Positions 26,270 to 35,922 of a stretch of DNA of 64,000 nucleotides are shown here, one piece after another. This stretch comes from Streptomyces sp. NBC_00286 (GTDB lineage: Bacteria > Actinomycetota > Actinomycetes > Streptomycetales > Streptomycetaceae). The position numbers and the translations under genes were made by a program. The notes under the pieces were generated by a model that did no database searches, had not been told where the DNA came from, and saw only the letters and a list, made by a program, of their open reading frames with translations. The stretch covers positions 7,469,001 to 7,533,000 of the forward strand of contig NZ_CP108054.1 of assembly GCF_036173125.1 (NCBI RefSeq), written 5' to 3'. Numbering within the stretch: position 1 is the first letter of the stretch; each line of letters opens with the position of its first letter.

Positions 26270-29169
26270 CGGACACCGTCGCCGCCGCCCCGGGCGCCGT
26301 CCGGCTGAACACCGCGACCATCACCCAGTACCTGTCCTCGCAGTCGCACCTTGCCGCATCCCTGACGGGGGAGGACGGGCGGCGCCGGATCATCCTGTTG
26401 CGGTCCGCACCCCAGTGGGACGGTCCCGCCGAACCCGCCTGGGGCGAGGGCCGAACGGCCGGCATCGCGGTGGCGCCCTCACCGCTCGCCGTCCACGAGC
26501 TCGTCCTCGACCACCTTGCGGGCCGTCGCCCCGGCCCCGCCGTCCTGGTGGTCCTCACCGACCGCGAGCAGAACGAACTCGACCCGGCGATCGTCGCCCG
26601 CGTCCACAAGCAGCGGATCGACATGGTCGACAGCTGGGACGTCGTGCGGGAGGCGTTCGGCGCCCGGCAGATCGACCCGCGCCTGAAGGACGTCAACTGG
26701 GCCGCCGAAGCCCTGCTCGACGCCACCCCGCCCGGCGGTTGGCCGCCGGTCCCCGGCGGCTGGCTGTCCCGGCAGTACGCGCTCACCGCGCTCGCCCAGC
26801 GCCGCCTGCGCCTCGGCCGTTACGACACCGAGGGTGGTACGCGGCGCCACGGCGAGGACCGGCTCGACGCGCAGACGCTCCTGCACTGGTCGACCCGGCC
26901 CGGAGCCCCCGAGCGTCTGCTGGGCCTGCGTGGTCCCGAGCGTGCCGGGCTGACCGCCTTCCTCGGCGAGGAGGACCAGGCCGGTCTCGCCGGACGCGCT
27001 CTGCTCGCTCTCACCGCCGCCGAGCGCGGTGCGGACGCCGCCGCCTTCGGCCTCGTATGCGCGGCCCTGTGGCAGCATGCCGAGGCCGCCCCCGAGACGT
27101 ATCAGGCCCGGGGCCGTGCGGAACGCTACTTCGGCGACCAGCCCCCAGCCGTCGGCGAACAACTCGATGCCCTGGTGGGCGTCTTCGGCCGGTCCGCCGA
27201 GGAGTACGTGAGCACGCTGCTGATGGCCGGACACCGGGGCGGCGGCGCCGACGCCGACCAGGCCCGCGAGGCGCGCCGCACCAGCGGCATCGTGCTCGAC
27301 CGGGCCGCTGTGCTGGCCCGCCAGTTCGGTGCGGAGGCGGCCGCAGCGGCGAGCCCCGTCCTGCGCGGCGGACTGGAAGCCCGGTTCACCGCCGTCGGCC
27401 AGGCCCTCGCGGCGGGCGACACGGCCGCGGTCGCGGAGGCCGTCCGACGGCTCGCGGACCACAGGCTCGCCACCGATCCGGAGGAGTCCGCCCGCATCGA
27501 ACGCGCCCGCATGGGGCAGCGTCTCGCCCGCTGGCTGGCCACCGACCCGTCCGCCGACGCACTCACCGTCGCCGACGCCATACAGCGGCACATCGCCGAG
27601 ACCGGCTGGGCCGACCTCGCCTTGGAGCACATCGAGGCCGGCGGCGACCCGGACCCCGTACTCAAGGCCGCCTACGACACCCTCGGTACGCGCGTCAGGG
27701 ACCGGCGGCGGCAGATCGACGCGTCCTTCGCGCGCTCGCTGGCCGGCTGGACGCAGGACGGCACCCGGCCCGGCGGCATGCTCACCGTCGAGACCTTCCT
27801 CGACCGTGTGGTCGGGCCCGTCGTCCGGCGCGGTGAGGAGCGGCGGGTGCTGTTGCTCGTGCTCGACGGCATGAGCGCGGCCATAGCGAACGAACTCGGC
27901 GAGGAACTGCGCCGCTCCTGGGCGGAGTTCGACCCGCTGGCCGAGGACACCCCGCGTCGGCGGGCGATGGCCGCCGCCCTCCCCACCGTGACGGCCGTGT
28001 CCCGGACCTCGCTCTTCGCGGGCACTCTGATGAAGGGCACCCAGGCCGACGAGAAGAGGCTCTTCCCCGCGCTGAAACTGTGGAGCGGGGCGCCGGCCGC
28101 CGTCTTCCACAAAGACGACCTGCGCACCGAGACCGCGGGCGACACCTTCGGCCCGGCCCTTACGGAAGCGCTCACCGACGGCCGGACCCATGTCGCCGTC
28201 GTCCTCAACGCCATCGACGACCGCCTCGCCAAGGAACAGAAACTCGGCGACGGAGCCTGGCGGGTCGACGACGTACCCGGTCTGCGCGACCTGCTCCGGG
28301 TGGCCGCGTTCCAGGGCATGGCGGTCATCGTCACCAGCGACCACGGCCATGTCGTCGACCGGCACGGAACGAAGGCCGACGCGGACACCGAGCCTGCGTC
28401 CGCGCGGCACCGCCTGCCCGGCGGCGGCCCGATCGGCGAACGGGAGATCGCCCTTTCCGGGCCGCGGGTGGTCTGGCCCGAGCCCGGCGCGTCCATCGTC
28501 GCGCTCTGGGACGCGGACTCCCGCTACACCGCCCTCAAGGCGGGCTACCACGGCGGGGTCTCCCTCGCCGAGTTCACCATCCCGGTGCTCGCCTTTTTGC
28601 CGTTCGGGGCGGAACCGCCCAAGGGATGGCGGGAGTTGGGAGACCAGCGGCCGGTCTGGTGGGCTCCGGAAGAGACGGGGAAGCCGGCATCGGACGAGCG
28701 TCCGGCTCAGCCCGCCGGCGCGGCTCCGAAGAAGGGGACGGCGAAACCCCGGAAGAAGCAACCCGAACCAGGGACGCTGCCCGACGCGCTCTTCGACGTA
28801 GCGCTGACTGCCGGAGCAGACGACGCCCTGCTCACGCCGACCGTCGTCTCCCGGACCGAGGCGCTCGTGACGGCGCTGCTCGACTCGGAGACGTATCAGG
28901 GGCAGCTCGACGGTCTGGCCCGCAAGCCGCAGCAGGAGCAGGTCCACAAGGCTCTCGCCGCGCTGCTCGACGCGGGCGGCACCCTGCCCGTGACCGCGCT
29001 CGCCCAGCGCGCGGGCATGCCCACCACCCGGGGCGACGGCTTCGCAGCGGTCCTGCGGCAGCTCCTCAACTACGACGGCGTACAGGTGCTGGAGACCCTG
29101 CCGGACGGGCGCACGCTACGGCTCCATGAGGCGTTGCTGCGCGAGCAGTTCGGCCTCCGAGCGCGCTGA
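26266..29169 (+). CDS. pglZ: BREX type 2 alkaline phosphatase-fold protein PglZ
   Basis: 967 residues. The PglZ domain of the alkaline phosphatase superfamily is shown by the metal-binding nucleophile strand [14 protein letters not shown] (about 520-535) and by [12 protein letters not shown] (about 687-698). Helical regions precede it, and a winged-helix-like C-terminus follows a Lys/Pro-rich linker (about 820-845). In S. coelicolor PglZ prevents PglX toxicity and is required for phage resistance. It starts at the ATG overlapping the pglY stop and is followed by a strong bidirectional hairpin. Confidence 0.96.
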   Translation: MTDTVAAAPGAVRLNTATITQYLSSQSHLAASLTGEDGRRRIILLRSAPQWDGPAEPAWGEGRTAGIAVAPSPLAVHELVLDHLAGRRPGPAVLVVLTDREQNELDPAIVARVHKQRIDMVDSWDVVREAFGARQIDPRLKDVNWAAEALLDATPPGGWPPVPGGWLSRQYALTALAQRRLRLGRYDTEGGTRRHGEDRLDAQTLLHWSTRPGAPERLLGLRGPERAGLTAFLGEEDQAGLAGRALLALTAAERGADAAAFGLVCAALWQHAEAAPETYQARGRAERYFGDQPPAVGEQLDALVGVFGRSAEEYVSTLLMAGHRGGGADADQAREARRTSGIVLDRAAVLARQFGAEAAAAASPVLRGGLEARFTAVGQALAAGDTAAVAEAVRRLADHRLATDPEESARIERARMGQRLARWLATDPSADALTVADAIQRHIAETGWADLALEHIEAGGDPDPVLKAAYDTLGTRVRDRRRQIDASFARSLAGWTQDGTRPGGMLTVETFLDRVVGPVVRRGEERRVLLLVLDGMSAAIANELGEELRRSWAEFDPLAEDTPRRRAMAAALPTVTAVSRTSLFAGTLMKGTQADEKRLFPALKLWSGAPAAVFHKDDLRTETAGDTFGPALTEALTDGRTHVAVVLNAIDDRLAKEQKLGDGAWRVDDVPGLRDLLRVAAFQGMAVIVTSDHGHVVDRHGTKADADTEPASARHRLPGGGPIGEREIALSGPRVVWPEPGASIVALWDADSRYTALKAGYHGGVSLAEFTIPVLAFLPFGAEPPKGWRELGDQRPVWWAPEETGKPASDERPAQPAGAAPKKGTAKPRKKQPEPGTLPDALFDVALTAGADDALLTPTVVSRTEALVTALLDSETYQGQLDGLARKPQQEQVHKALAALLDAGGTLPVTALAQRAGMPTTRGDGFAAVLRQLLNYDGVQVLETLPDGRTLRLHEALLREQFGLRAR

Positions 29170-29188
29170 CAGCGTTCGGGGTGTCTCT

Positions 29189-29234
29189 GGCGTTCGTGGC
29201 CTGAGGCACCCCGCCGCCTCAGGCCACGAACGCC
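29189..29234. terminator. bidirectional terminator between pglZ and the CBS-HEPN gene
   Basis: A perfect stem of about 19 bp (GCGTTCGTGGCCTGAGGC and complement) has an 8-base loop. It begins 20 bases after the pglZ stop. The right arm overlaps the last codons and stop of the convergent minus-strand gene. It should end transcription from both sides. Confidence 0.85.
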
Positions 29235-30265
29235 CGCAGCAGCTTCGCGAACGTCGTCAGCTCGTCGAGCAGCTCCCGCGGAAGCGGCTTCTCGTCGAAG
29301 TGGGCGATCCGGTTGCGGATGTCCTTCACTCGTTTCAGGCGGCCGATGAACTGTTCCCTGGGCATGTTGGGCCACTTCAGGGCTTCCCAGTTGGCGTCGG
29401 CGCGTTCGGCCAGCGATGTCTTCGTCTGGTCGCCGTCAAGGAGTTTCAGATAGTCGCCGAACATGAGGTCCGAGACCTGGCCGGTGCGGTGCTCGGCCTT
29501 CTTGTTCGTCTGGACGGCCTTGATGGTCTCCTCGTCCAGTGCCGCGCCCAGGCAGCGTCGCAGCAGAGACTCGATCTCCCCGACGATGAAGAAGGGCCGC
29601 GCCGCGCCCTCGAAGCGGTCCGTGACGTCCGCGGCGGTGACGATGCCCGAGAGACAGCCGTCGTCGCCTCGGACCAGGAGATACCCGTGCTCACGGATGA
29701 CCGGCAGGGCGGAGAAGAACTCCTGGCGGGCGTCGGCGACCGGAAGAGAGTCCTTCTCCATCGCGTTGTCCAGCGTCGGCTGCTTGCCCGCCTCGTACAT
29801 CTTGGCGACGGACCCCCAGGTGACCACCCCGTGGATCTGCGCCATGCCGGTGGTCACCGGGACCTGTGCGACGCCCTTCGTGCGCATCAGGAACGTGGTC
29901 TGCGACAGGGGCGTACCGGGACCGACGCACACCAGGCCGCGCCTCGCTGACGGGATGTCCCCGAGCAGCAGACGCTGCGGAAGTGCGGCCGAGGGAAGGG
30001 CTTCCTCCGTCTCGTCCTCCTCCGCGTCGGCGGGCGCGGCCTGTGTGGGGACGGACGCGATCGGTACCACATCGACGTTGCTGCGCTGGCCGCACACGGC
30101 GAAGTCCGGCAGCGTCGTCAGCCCGGCGTCCGTGAGTGCCTGCGAGATGCGGTGCACCGTCCGGTGGTCCCGGACTCTGACCTGAAACAGGTCGAGAATG
30201 TCCTGCACGGGGACGGTCCTGCCCTTGAGCGCGGCAAGGTCCTGCCCGCTCGGTGTCGTCGTCAT
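29219..30265 (-). CDS. CBS-domain protein with C-terminal HEPN-type RNase motif, embedded in BREX locus
   Basis: 348 residues. The N-terminus is about 90 residues of mixed fold with an acidic linker (AEEDETEEAL). A CBS-domain pair spans about 100-225 (GVAQVPVTTGMAQIHGVVTW, GCLSGIVTAADVTDRFEG). The C-terminal helical region carries RNRIAHF (about 317-323). This fits the R-x4-H catalytic motif of HEPN ribonucleases, as in Swt1-like domains. CBS pairs bind adenosine nucleotides, so a nucleotide-gated RNase is a reasonable inference, not shown. It is co-transcribed with the DUF262 gene: its ATG overlaps that gene's stop (ATGA). The pair lies inverted between pglZ and brxD. Confidence 0.72.
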   Translation of the reverse strand: MTTTPSGQDLAALKGRTVPVQDILDLFQVRVRDHRTVHRISQALTDAGLTTLPDFAVCGQRSNVDVVPIASVPTQAAPADAEEDETEEALPSAALPQRLLLGDIPSARRGLVCVGPGTPLSQTTFLMRTKGVAQVPVTTGMAQIHGVVTWGSVAKMYEAGKQPTLDNAMEKDSLPVADARQEFFSALPVIREHGYLLVRGDDGCLSGIVTAADVTDRFEGAARPFFIVGEIESLLRRCLGAALDEETIKAVQTNKKAEHRTGQVSDLMFGDYLKLLDGDQTKTSLAERADANWEALKWPNMPREQFIGRLKRVKDIRNRIAHFDEKPLPRELLDELTTFAKLLRAFVA

Positions 30266-32079
30266 CGGGCGTCGCCCTCCGCGAGGTCACGGAGCATGGT
30301 CCTCTTGCCCATGGCGGCGTGCACGAGATCCTGCAGCTGCTTGGAACGGTCGTTGTAGAACCGTTCGTAGTCGTTGTCGCGGAGCGCTTCCGGATCGATG
30401 AGGTGGGTGGCGAGTACGTCGTCGAACCACTCGGGGCGCATGTCGGAGGCCGCGACCATGGTGGACACATAGGACGACGGGGCCCCGGTCATGTCCATCG
30501 CCGCGCGGTAGGACAGAGGGGTCTTGTTCACGATGGAGTTCGTCGGCAGGCCCTGGCTGTTGCCCCGCCGGAACCATGCCTTGGGGAAGATCTGGCGGAC
30601 ATTCACGCTGTACTCGTCCAGCCTGCCGGGGCTGAGCGGGCTGTCCGTGTAGTGCCAGTCCACCGCACCCTGCTTGACCAGCAGGGCGTAGATGCCCTTG
30701 TAGGCGGCGCTGTTGCGGGTGGTGAGGCTGTCGAGGCGGTCGGCGAAGAAGAAGGCGTCCGTGACGGTGTCGGGCGCCCGGTCGTCCTGCGCGATCCAAG
30801 GAATGAGCTGCTCGACGTCACGGGTGAAGCGGGTCTCGGTGGAGCCGCCGTACATCTCGCCGAGGACCCCGCACCAGTACCACTGCTCAGTCTTGTCCTC
30901 CGCGCCCAGGCCATCCAGTGCCGTGTCGAGGATGGCGCGGACGGCCGCGAGCGGGACGAGCTGAGTCTTGTACGGAAGATCGTTCGGCCGGACGATGCAC
31001 TGCCGTTCCAGGAAGTCGCCCACCCAGGCGAAGGCGTCGGCGAGTTTCGGCGCCAGCCGGACGAAGTCGGCCAGCGGGAGGTCCAGCAGATCCCGGCGCT
31101 TGCACGACACCGTCGCCCCCGTGCCCGCCTGCTTCCGCTCCCAGGTGCGTACCAGGGCGATGGCCTGCAGGAAGTCGATACTGCTCAGCCCGTTCTCGAC
31201 GCTGCCGTCCGCACGGCCGAAGACTGGGTACTTGGCCGCCAGCCCCTGCTTGATCTCCCGCCATACTTCGGGGAGTTGGTAGTAATCCCCGGCCTGTTCC
31301 ACGTACTCGCGGTCCCCGGCGTAGGTCGCGGTGAGCAGTTCGAAGACGTTCAGGGGCACACCGCCCGTGTTGACCCGCTCGAACACCGCGCAGACGGCGT
31401 CCATGGAGGTGGAGGCCGCCAGCCGGATCATCGGGACCTGGAAAGCACGGACCTGCTGGAGGACCGACTCGTCGAACTGGCCCCACAGATCCCAGTTCCG
31501 GTCTTCGTCCGCCTTGATGTAGGACTTCTTCCACTGGTTCACAAGCTGGGCGTCGAAGACGAGATGCAGAGGGAAGAGTCCGGCCGCGCACTCGCCCTCC
31601 GTGGTGCTCAGATCCAGCACCACCGTGCGGTTGAAGTCGGTGCGGAGCACCTTGTCCGCCGGGACGGACAGGATGGCCTCATCGCGGTCCGCGGACGGGC
31701 CGACGGCCTTCGCGATGTCGACGTAGTACCACCGCTCGATGGGCTTGCCACGGGCGTCCGCGGTTTCCACCGGGGCGTCCAGCCACAGGGCCTGGAAGAG
31801 GGAGGTGAGGCGCTGCTGCCCGTCCAGCAGAAGGAGGTCCGCGGCCGGATCCCCGTCCGGGCGGGCTCCGGTGAGCGTCCGGGAGCGGAATCGGGTGGCG
31901 CCGCCGGTCTGCAACGTCATCACCACGCCGAGCGGATAGTCCAGCGTCACCGTCGCGATGATGGCGCGGATCCGGTCGTCGTCCCATTTCCAGTTCCGCT
32001 GGAAGTCGGGCAACTGTAAGGACCCGGACGCCACATCCGCGAGTACGTCCTTCAGCTTCACATTGTCGAGCGCTGCCAC
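30262..32079 (-). CDS. DUF262 (GmrSD/BrxU-like) protein within the BREX locus
   Basis: 605 residues. The N-terminal DUF262 ParB-like domain shows LPDFQRNWKW (about 23-32) and DGQQRLTSLFQAL (about 83-95). In GmrS-type proteins this domain hydrolyses nucleotides. The C-terminal region retains a DUF1524-like tail (RQIFPKAWF, LPTNSIVNKTPLSYRAAM). The His expected before I-F-P reads Gln, so the HNH nuclease may be altered. Start: the GTG at 32079 follows GGGAGTGGGA and opens the conserved sequence. Upstream in-frame sequence is antisense to brxD. GmrSD/BrxU enzymes cleave modified phage DNA and are found with other BREX loci. It probably forms an operon with the CBS-HEPN gene. Confidence 0.82.
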   Translation of the reverse strand: MAALDNVKLKDVLADVASGSLQLPDFQRNWKWDDDRIRAIIATVTLDYPLGVVMTLQTGGATRFRSRTLTGARPDGDPAADLLLLDGQQRLTSLFQALWLDAPVETADARGKPIERWYYVDIAKAVGPSADRDEAILSVPADKVLRTDFNRTVVLDLSTTEGECAAGLFPLHLVFDAQLVNQWKKSYIKADEDRNWDLWGQFDESVLQQVRAFQVPMIRLAASTSMDAVCAVFERVNTGGVPLNVFELLTATYAGDREYVEQAGDYYQLPEVWREIKQGLAAKYPVFGRADGSVENGLSSIDFLQAIALVRTWERKQAGTGATVSCKRRDLLDLPLADFVRLAPKLADAFAWVGDFLERQCIVRPNDLPYKTQLVPLAAVRAILDTALDGLGAEDKTEQWYWCGVLGEMYGGSTETRFTRDVEQLIPWIAQDDRAPDTVTDAFFFADRLDSLTTRNSAAYKGIYALLVKQGAVDWHYTDSPLSPGRLDEYSVNVRQIFPKAWFRRGNSQGLPTNSIVNKTPLSYRAAMDMTGAPSSYVSTMVAASDMRPEWFDDVLATHLIDPEALRDNDYERFYNDRSKQLQDLVHAAMGKRTMLRDLAEGDAR

Positions 32080-32117
32080 GTTCGTCCCACTCCCACGCTG
32101 CGTATGTACGGAGAGTG

Positions 32118-32147
32118 ATTCCAGCAGCGTCTCCGGGTGACCGTCAA
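32118..32147 (-). promoter_or_regulatory. candidate promoter for the DUF262 / CBS-HEPN operon
   Basis: On the minus strand TTGACG (32147-32142) and TGGAAT (32123-32118) are 18 bases apart, and lie about 40 bases before the GTG start. The 181-base divergent gap must also hold the brxD promoter. Prediction only. Confidence 0.3.
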
Positions 32148-32260
32148 CCGGTTCAACGAAGTGGGCGTCTCGCCACGGTGCCGCTGGCAGCGCGGACCGA
32201 CCGACGGCCGCCGTCCGGACCCCGTACGGGCGTGCCCGTGGAAATGGAAGACTGGTTGCC

Positions 32261-33610
32261 GTGAGCACCACCGGATCCCAGCGCCCCGCCCAGGTGAGCG
32301 CCGCCCGCCGCCGTACCGTCATCGACGCGCTGCGGCGCGGTGCCGTGCCCGACAGCGGACTCGACCTGCTGGCCACCGGACTCGACCGGTTCGAGGCGGC
32401 CCTGGACGCGGAACTGGACGCAGTGGCGTCCGGCGGGTCCGTGTTCAAGGCCGTGCGGGGTGAGTACGGGTCCGGCAAGACGTTCTTCACCCGCTGGCTG
32501 GGGGAGCGGGCCAAGCGCCGTAACTTCGCCGTGGCCGAGATCCAGGTCTCGGAGAACGAGACCCCGCTGCACCGGCTGGAGACGGTCTACCGGCGGCTCA
32601 CCGAACGGCTCACCACCGCCAGTTTCCCGCCCAGCGCGCTGCGTCCCGTGGTCGACGCCTGGTTCTACGCCTTGGAGGAGGACGCCCTCGCGGCCGGCGT
32701 GACCGAGGAGGAGCTTGCGAGCGAGGTGGCGAAGCTGCTCGTCGCACGGCTCGCCGAGGTCTCCCGGCACGCCCCGTCGTTCGCCACCGCTCTGCGCGGC
32801 TACCGGGCAGCCCTCGCGGACGGCGACGAGGCGACCGCCGCGGCCGTCCTGGCGTGGCTCGGCGGCCAGCCGCACGTCGCGGCCTCCGCCCGCCGTGCCG
32901 CCGGGGTACGCGGCGACCTCGACCACTTCGGTGCGCTCGGGTTCCTGCAGGGGCTACTCACCGTGCTGCGCGACTCCGGGCACACCGGGCTGTTCGTCGT
33001 CCTCGACGAGGTGGAGACGCTGCAGCGGGTCCGGTCGGACGCCCGCGACAAGGCACTCAACGCGCTGCGGCAACTCATCGACGAGGTGCACTCGGGCCGC
33101 TTCCCCGGCCTCTATCTGGTCATCACGGGCACCCCGGCCTTCTACGACGGTCAGCAGGGCGTGCAGCGTCTGGCCCCGCTCGCTCAGCGGCTGGCCACCG
33201 ACTTCACCACCGACCCGCGCTTCGACAACCCTCGCGCGGTGCAGATCAGGCTTCCCGGCTTCAACCAGGAGTCCCTGGTCGGACTCGGGCTCACCATCCG
33301 TGACTTGTACGCCGATGCCGCGGACATGCCCGAGCGCGTGCGGAAGGTCGTCGACGACGCGTATGTCGCCGACCTCGCGGTGGCCGTCGGCGGGGCGCTG
33401 GGCGGGAAGGTCGGGGTTGCTCCCCGGCTGTTCCTGAAGAAACTCGTCGGGGACGTGCTCGACCGCGTGGACCAGTTCGACGACTTCGACCCCCGGCAGC
33501 ACTACCGGCTCACCGTCGCCGGCAGCGAACTCACCGACGTGGAGCGGAACTTGGCCGCCACGGTCTCCGGCGGCTCCGCGTCGGCCGATGACATCGACCT
33601 GGAGCTGTGA
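32261..33610 (+). CDS. brxD: BREX system ATP-binding protein BrxD
   Basis: 449 residues. Walker A GEYGSGKTFF (about 67-76) and Walker B LFVVLDEVETLQ (about 246-257) place it with the AAA-type BrxD family (DUF2791) found with BrxHI in type 2 BREX. A sensor-like YLVITGTPAFYDG follows. The GTG start is the first plausible one after the divergent gap. Its stop overlaps brxHI (TGATG), so the two are coupled. Its role in BREX is thought to be as an ATPase partner of the helicase. Confidence 0.93.
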   Translation: MSTTGSQRPAQVSAARRRTVIDALRRGAVPDSGLDLLATGLDRFEAALDAELDAVASGGSVFKAVRGEYGSGKTFFTRWLGERAKRRNFAVAEIQVSENETPLHRLETVYRRLTERLTTASFPPSALRPVVDAWFYALEEDALAAGVTEEELASEVAKLLVARLAEVSRHAPSFATALRGYRAALADGDEATAAAVLAWLGGQPHVAASARRAAGVRGDLDHFGALGFLQGLLTVLRDSGHTGLFVVLDEVETLQRVRSDARDKALNALRQLIDEVHSGRFPGLYLVITGTPAFYDGQQGVQRLAPLAQRLATDFTTDPRFDNPRAVQIRLPGFNQESLVGLGLTIRDLYADAADMPERVRKVVDDAYVADLAVAVGGALGGKVGVAPRLFLKKLVGDVLDRVDQFDDFDPRQHYRLTVAGSELTDVERNLAATVSGGSASADDIDLEL

Positions 33611-35808
33611 TGGCGGACGCGGGACTCCCGGCCGGGAAAGCCCCGGGTGACGAGAACGCCGACGTACTGGACCGACTCGACCCCGTGGTCCTGCATCACA
33701 TCGTCAACACCCTTGGCTGGCCCGATCTGCGTCCCCTGCAGCGGGCGGCGATCACGCCGCTCATGGAGGGACAGGACGCCGTACTGCTGGCGCCTACGGC
33801 GGGGGGCAAGACCGAGGCGGCCTGCTTCCCTCTGCTGTCGGCGATGACAGAGCAGAGGTGGACCGGAACGTCCGTGCTGTATCTGTGTCCGCTCAAGGCA
33901 CTGCTCAACAACCTGGTCGTCCGCGTCGACTCCTACGCCCAGTGGCTGGGGCGAAGCGCCGCACTCTGGCACGGTGACACCAAGGAATCGCAACGGCAGC
34001 GCATCCGGGCCGAGGCGCCGGACATCCTGCTGACCACGCCCGAGTCGCTCGAAGCGATGCTGATCGGCGTCAAGACCGACCACGCCCGCCTGTTGGGGAG
34101 CGTGCGGGCCGTCGTCGTCGACGAAGTGCACGCGTTCGCAGGGGACGACCGGGGCTGGCACCTGCTCGCCGTGCTCGAACGGCTGGAGCGGGTCACCGGA
34201 CGGCCCATCCAGCGCGTCGGGCTCTCGGCGACCGTCGGCAACCCGGCCGAGTTGCTGTCCTGGCTGCAAGGCGCGGGCGTCGGCAGTCGCTCTGGTCAGG
34301 TGGTCGCCCCTGGAGTGCACCTGCCGGCCACCGACGGCAGCGGACACGGCGACACAGCGAGTCCCGAGCCGTCCAGCAGGCCTGCGGGCGAAGTGGAACT
34401 CGACTACGTCGGCTCCCTCGACAATGCGGCCAAACTCATCGCGGCGCTGCACAGAGGAGAGAAGCGGCTCGTCTTCTGCGACTCGCGCCGCCAGGTCGAG
34501 GAGTTGGGCGCGGCGCTCCGCGCACGCGAGGTGACCGTCTTCCTGTCCCACGCCTCGCTCTCCGTCGATGAACGCACCCGATCCGAGCAGGCGTTCGCCG
34601 AGGCCCGCGACTGCGTCATCGTCTCCACCTCCACCCTCGAACTCGGCATCGACGTCGGCGACCTGGACCGCGTCATCCAGATCGACTCACCGGCCTCCGT
34701 CGCCTCGTTCCTGCAGCGCATTGGCCGCACCGGCCGGCGTTCCGGGACCGTACGCAACTGCCTGTTCCTCACCACCCACAAGGACACACTGCTGCAGGCG
34801 GCGGGCCTGTTGCTGCTGTGGTCGCGGGGCTGGGTGGAACCGGTCGTCCCCCCGCCAGAGCCGCGTCACCTGGTGGCCCAGCAACTGCTCGCCGTCACCC
34901 TGCAACAGCACAAGCTGGGCGATCAGTTGTGGGACCGGCAGTGGAACGGGCTGGCCCCCTTCGACAAGTCGGCTGCCCCCATCCTGTGTTTCCTCACCGA
35001 GGAGGGTTTCCTCGACACCGACGGAGGCATGTTGTTCGTCGGCCCCGAGGCGGAACGCCGTTTCGGCAAGCGGCACTTCATCGAGCTCACCGCTTCCTTC
35101 ACCGCACCGCCGCAGTTCACCGTGCTGTCGGGGCGGACGGAGATCGGCCGTACCGATCCGAGCGTGCTCACCGAGGAACGTCCCGGGCCGCGACGGCTGC
35201 TGCTCGGCGGACGCAGCTGGCAGGTCACGTACATCGACTGGCTGCGCAAACGTGTTTTCGTCGAGCCTGCCGACGGCGGCGGCATCGCCAAGTGGATGAG
35301 CGGCGGCGTCGCCGGACTGTCGTACGCCCTGACGCGTGCCATGCGCGAAGTGCTGCTCGGTACGAACCCGCCCGTCTCCCTCACCCGGCGGGCTGAGGCA
35401 TGCCTGGCCGAACAGCGTGACACCGACGCACCTGACACCGTCCATCCGGACAGCACGTTGATCACGCGCGTCGGTTCTGATGTCCGTTGGTGGACCTGGG
35501 CCGGTTACCGCGCCAACGCCACCCTGGCGGCCACCCTCCAGTCGGTCACCGACCCCCTGCAACGGCCCACCGACAGCTGGCTGCGCCTGCGCGAGAACCT
35601 CACCGCTGCCGACTGGCATGCGGCCCGCGAGTGCGTCGGCGAGAACCTCGTCCTGCCCGACGTGGACCCCCGGGCCGTACGCGGCCTGAAGTTCTCCGCC
35701 GCCCTCCCGGAACGCCTCGCCGTAGCCACGGTGGCGGCCCGCTTGGCCGACTTCGAGAGCGCCCGCTCGGTGCTCGGCGAGCCGGCGCGCTTTCAGTACG
35801 ACGGCTGA
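33610..35808 (+). CDS. brxHI: BREX system DEAD/DEAH-box helicase BrxHI
   Basis: 732 residues. Superfamily 2 motifs are in order: LLAPTAGGKTEA (Walker A, about 57-68), VVVDEVHAFAG (DEVH, about 168-178), VGLSATVGNP (motif III, about 204-213), STSTLELGIDVG and IGRTGRR (motif VI, about 369-375). The C-terminal part is Lhr-like. This is the type 2 BREX helicase. I chose the ATG at 33610 because GGAG lies five bases upstream; the GTG at 33607 is possible but spaced too closely. It closes the BREX block. Confidence 0.94.
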   Translation: MADAGLPAGKAPGDENADVLDRLDPVVLHHIVNTLGWPDLRPLQRAAITPLMEGQDAVLLAPTAGGKTEAACFPLLSAMTEQRWTGTSVLYLCPLKALLNNLVVRVDSYAQWLGRSAALWHGDTKESQRQRIRAEAPDILLTTPESLEAMLIGVKTDHARLLGSVRAVVVDEVHAFAGDDRGWHLLAVLERLERVTGRPIQRVGLSATVGNPAELLSWLQGAGVGSRSGQVVAPGVHLPATDGSGHGDTASPEPSSRPAGEVELDYVGSLDNAAKLIAALHRGEKRLVFCDSRRQVEELGAALRAREVTVFLSHASLSVDERTRSEQAFAEARDCVIVSTSTLELGIDVGDLDRVIQIDSPASVASFLQRIGRTGRRSGTVRNCLFLTTHKDTLLQAAGLLLLWSRGWVEPVVPPPEPRHLVAQQLLAVTLQQHKLGDQLWDRQWNGLAPFDKSAAPILCFLTEEGFLDTDGGMLFVGPEAERRFGKRHFIELTASFTAPPQFTVLSGRTEIGRTDPSVLTEERPGPRRLLLGGRSWQVTYIDWLRKRVFVEPADGGGIAKWMSGGVAGLSYALTRAMREVLLGTNPPVSLTRRAEACLAEQRDTDAPDTVHPDSTLITRVGSDVRWWTWAGYRANATLAATLQSVTDPLQRPTDSWLRLRENLTAADWHAARECVGENLVLPDVDPRAVRGLKFSAALPERLAVATVAARLADFESARSVLGEPARFQYDG

Positions 35809-35922
35809 ATCAGAAATTCCCCGGGCCCCGGCCGAAGGCGCCGGCTCCGGGCGCGATCCAGGGCGAGCCCCGCCGTCCGGCCTCCGTGCCCTTCACGTCG
35901 CCGTACCGGGTCGCCGTACCAG

